Shown here: positions 14,172-14,379 of the stretch, one piece after another | How positions within the stretch are numbered: position 1 is the first letter of the stretch | How the letters are laid out: every line of letters begins with the position of its first letter | Source of the DNA: Chloroflexota bacterium | GTDB lineage: Bacteria > Chloroflexota > Anaerolineae > Anaerolineales > DRMV01 | Length of the DNA: 14,379 nucleotides | Direction: 5' to 3' | Assembly: GCA_013153135.1 (NCBI GenBank) | Contig: JAADFA010000112.1 | Span: 1 to 14,379, forward strand | Notes under the pieces: model-generated | Seen by the model: the letters and a program-made list of their open reading frames with translations, nothing else | Database searches by the model: none | What the model was told of the DNA's origin: nothing | Position numbers and translations under genes: made by a program

Positions 14172-14269
14172 GCAATTTTATACTAGCCGCGGGCTACCAG
14201 CCCGCGGCGGGGCGGCACGCGAGCGCGGCCATGCCCGCGGGCGGCGGAGCCCGCCTGCTAAAAATTCAC
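14172..14269. repeat. REP/MITE-like element with imperfect terminal inverted repeats
   Basis: The left end (TAGCCGCGGGCT, 14184-14195) is an imperfect inverse of the right end (AGCCCGCCTGCTA, 14248-14260). The symmetry continues outward into AATTTT on the left and AAAATT on the right, giving an element of about 98 bp. Inside are a perfect 10-bp hairpin (14186-14195 with 14199-14208, 3-base loop), a perfect palindrome GCCCGCGGGC (14233-14242) and a 6-bp stem (14237-14242 with 14249-14254). No transposase is encoded, so it would be a non-autonomous or extragenic palindromic element. No second full copy is in the window. Confidence 0.5.
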
Positions 14270-14350
14270 CGTCGCACGCTCCGCGCGACGGGCCGTCCTC
14301 AAGACCTGGAGGACGCCCGGTTGTTGGAGCAATTGCGCGGGGAGGATTAG
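14255..14350 (+). pseudogene. Possible 3' remnant of a nucleotidyltransferase-like gene
   Basis: The plus strand encodes about 31 residues before a TAG at 14348-14350, including TLRATGRPQDLEDARLLEQL. The pattern K/R-x-x-x-GRPQDLxDxxxL is characteristic of the C-termini of nucleotidyltransferase-fold proteins such as AbiEii-like and DUF6036-like families. No catalytic GSxxxxD domain precedes it: upstream is the palindromic element, whose right end merges into the first codons. It is the only plus-strand coding trace in the window. It is most likely a decayed fragment, possibly truncated by that element. The segment is short, so a chance match is possible. Confidence 0.35.
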
Positions 14351-14379
14351 ATCCAAGGGGGGCCTTGGGGCACAATCCA

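Overview
The window is about 14.4 kb of GC-rich bacterial DNA in which every supported complete gene lies on the minus strand, so transcription runs from right to left. I infer a member of the Chloroflexota (Anaerolineae-like, possibly thermophilic). The grounds are an Agl23-type membrane glycosyltransferase-like protein fused to NHL repeats, long Thr/Pro/Glu linkers in a secreted lipoprotein, membrane proteins ending in a cytosolic zinc ribbon, and a Ccm cluster with a Cys-type CcmE. No rRNA, tRNA or other species marker is present, so the assignment is an inference.

Right part (13958 down to 7083). Upstream of the first gene is an intergenic stretch (13959-14379) with several strong hairpins, a roughly 100-bp element with imperfect terminal inverted repeats, and what looks like the 3' remnant of a plus-strand nucleotidyltransferase-like gene. 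Next come a 1124-residue Agl23-like/NHL fusion protein, an MscS-type mechanosensitive channel, an ECF sigma factor, its zinc-binding anti-sigma factor, hisI, hisE, and a membrane protein with an extracytoplasmic domain and a cytosolic zinc ribbon. Sigma/anti-sigma and anti-sigma/hisI each overlap by ATGA. hisE starts 2 bp after hisI. The remaining gaps are 20-50 bp, so this looks like one transcription unit. It ends at a clear rho-independent terminator at 7033-7063.

Middle gap (6681-7082). About 400 bp without a gene, holding that terminator and presumably the promoter of the next operon. A short palindrome overlaps a possible -10 box.

Left part (6680 down to 40). A cytochrome c maturation operon reads ccmE, ccmF, ccmH, a ccmG/resA-type thioredoxin, a CcmI-like zinc-ribbon protein, and finally a large diheme cytochrome c lipoprotein that is a plausible client of the machinery. 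CcmE carries heme to the CcmF/CcmH lyase, the thioredoxin and CcmH keep the apocytochrome CXXCH cysteines reduced, and the last gene supplies a protein with two such sites. The heme-export/loading genes ccmA, ccmB, ccmC and ccmD are not in the window.

Most notable points: CcmE has Cys instead of His at the heme-attachment position although CcmG and CcmH are present; the second heme domain of the cytochrome lacks a Met ligand; a helical segment appears to be shared between the cytochrome tail and the adjacent CcmI-like protein; histidine-biosynthesis genes are translationally coupled to a sigma/anti-sigma pair; and the Agl23-like protein is fused to a six-blade NHL domain.
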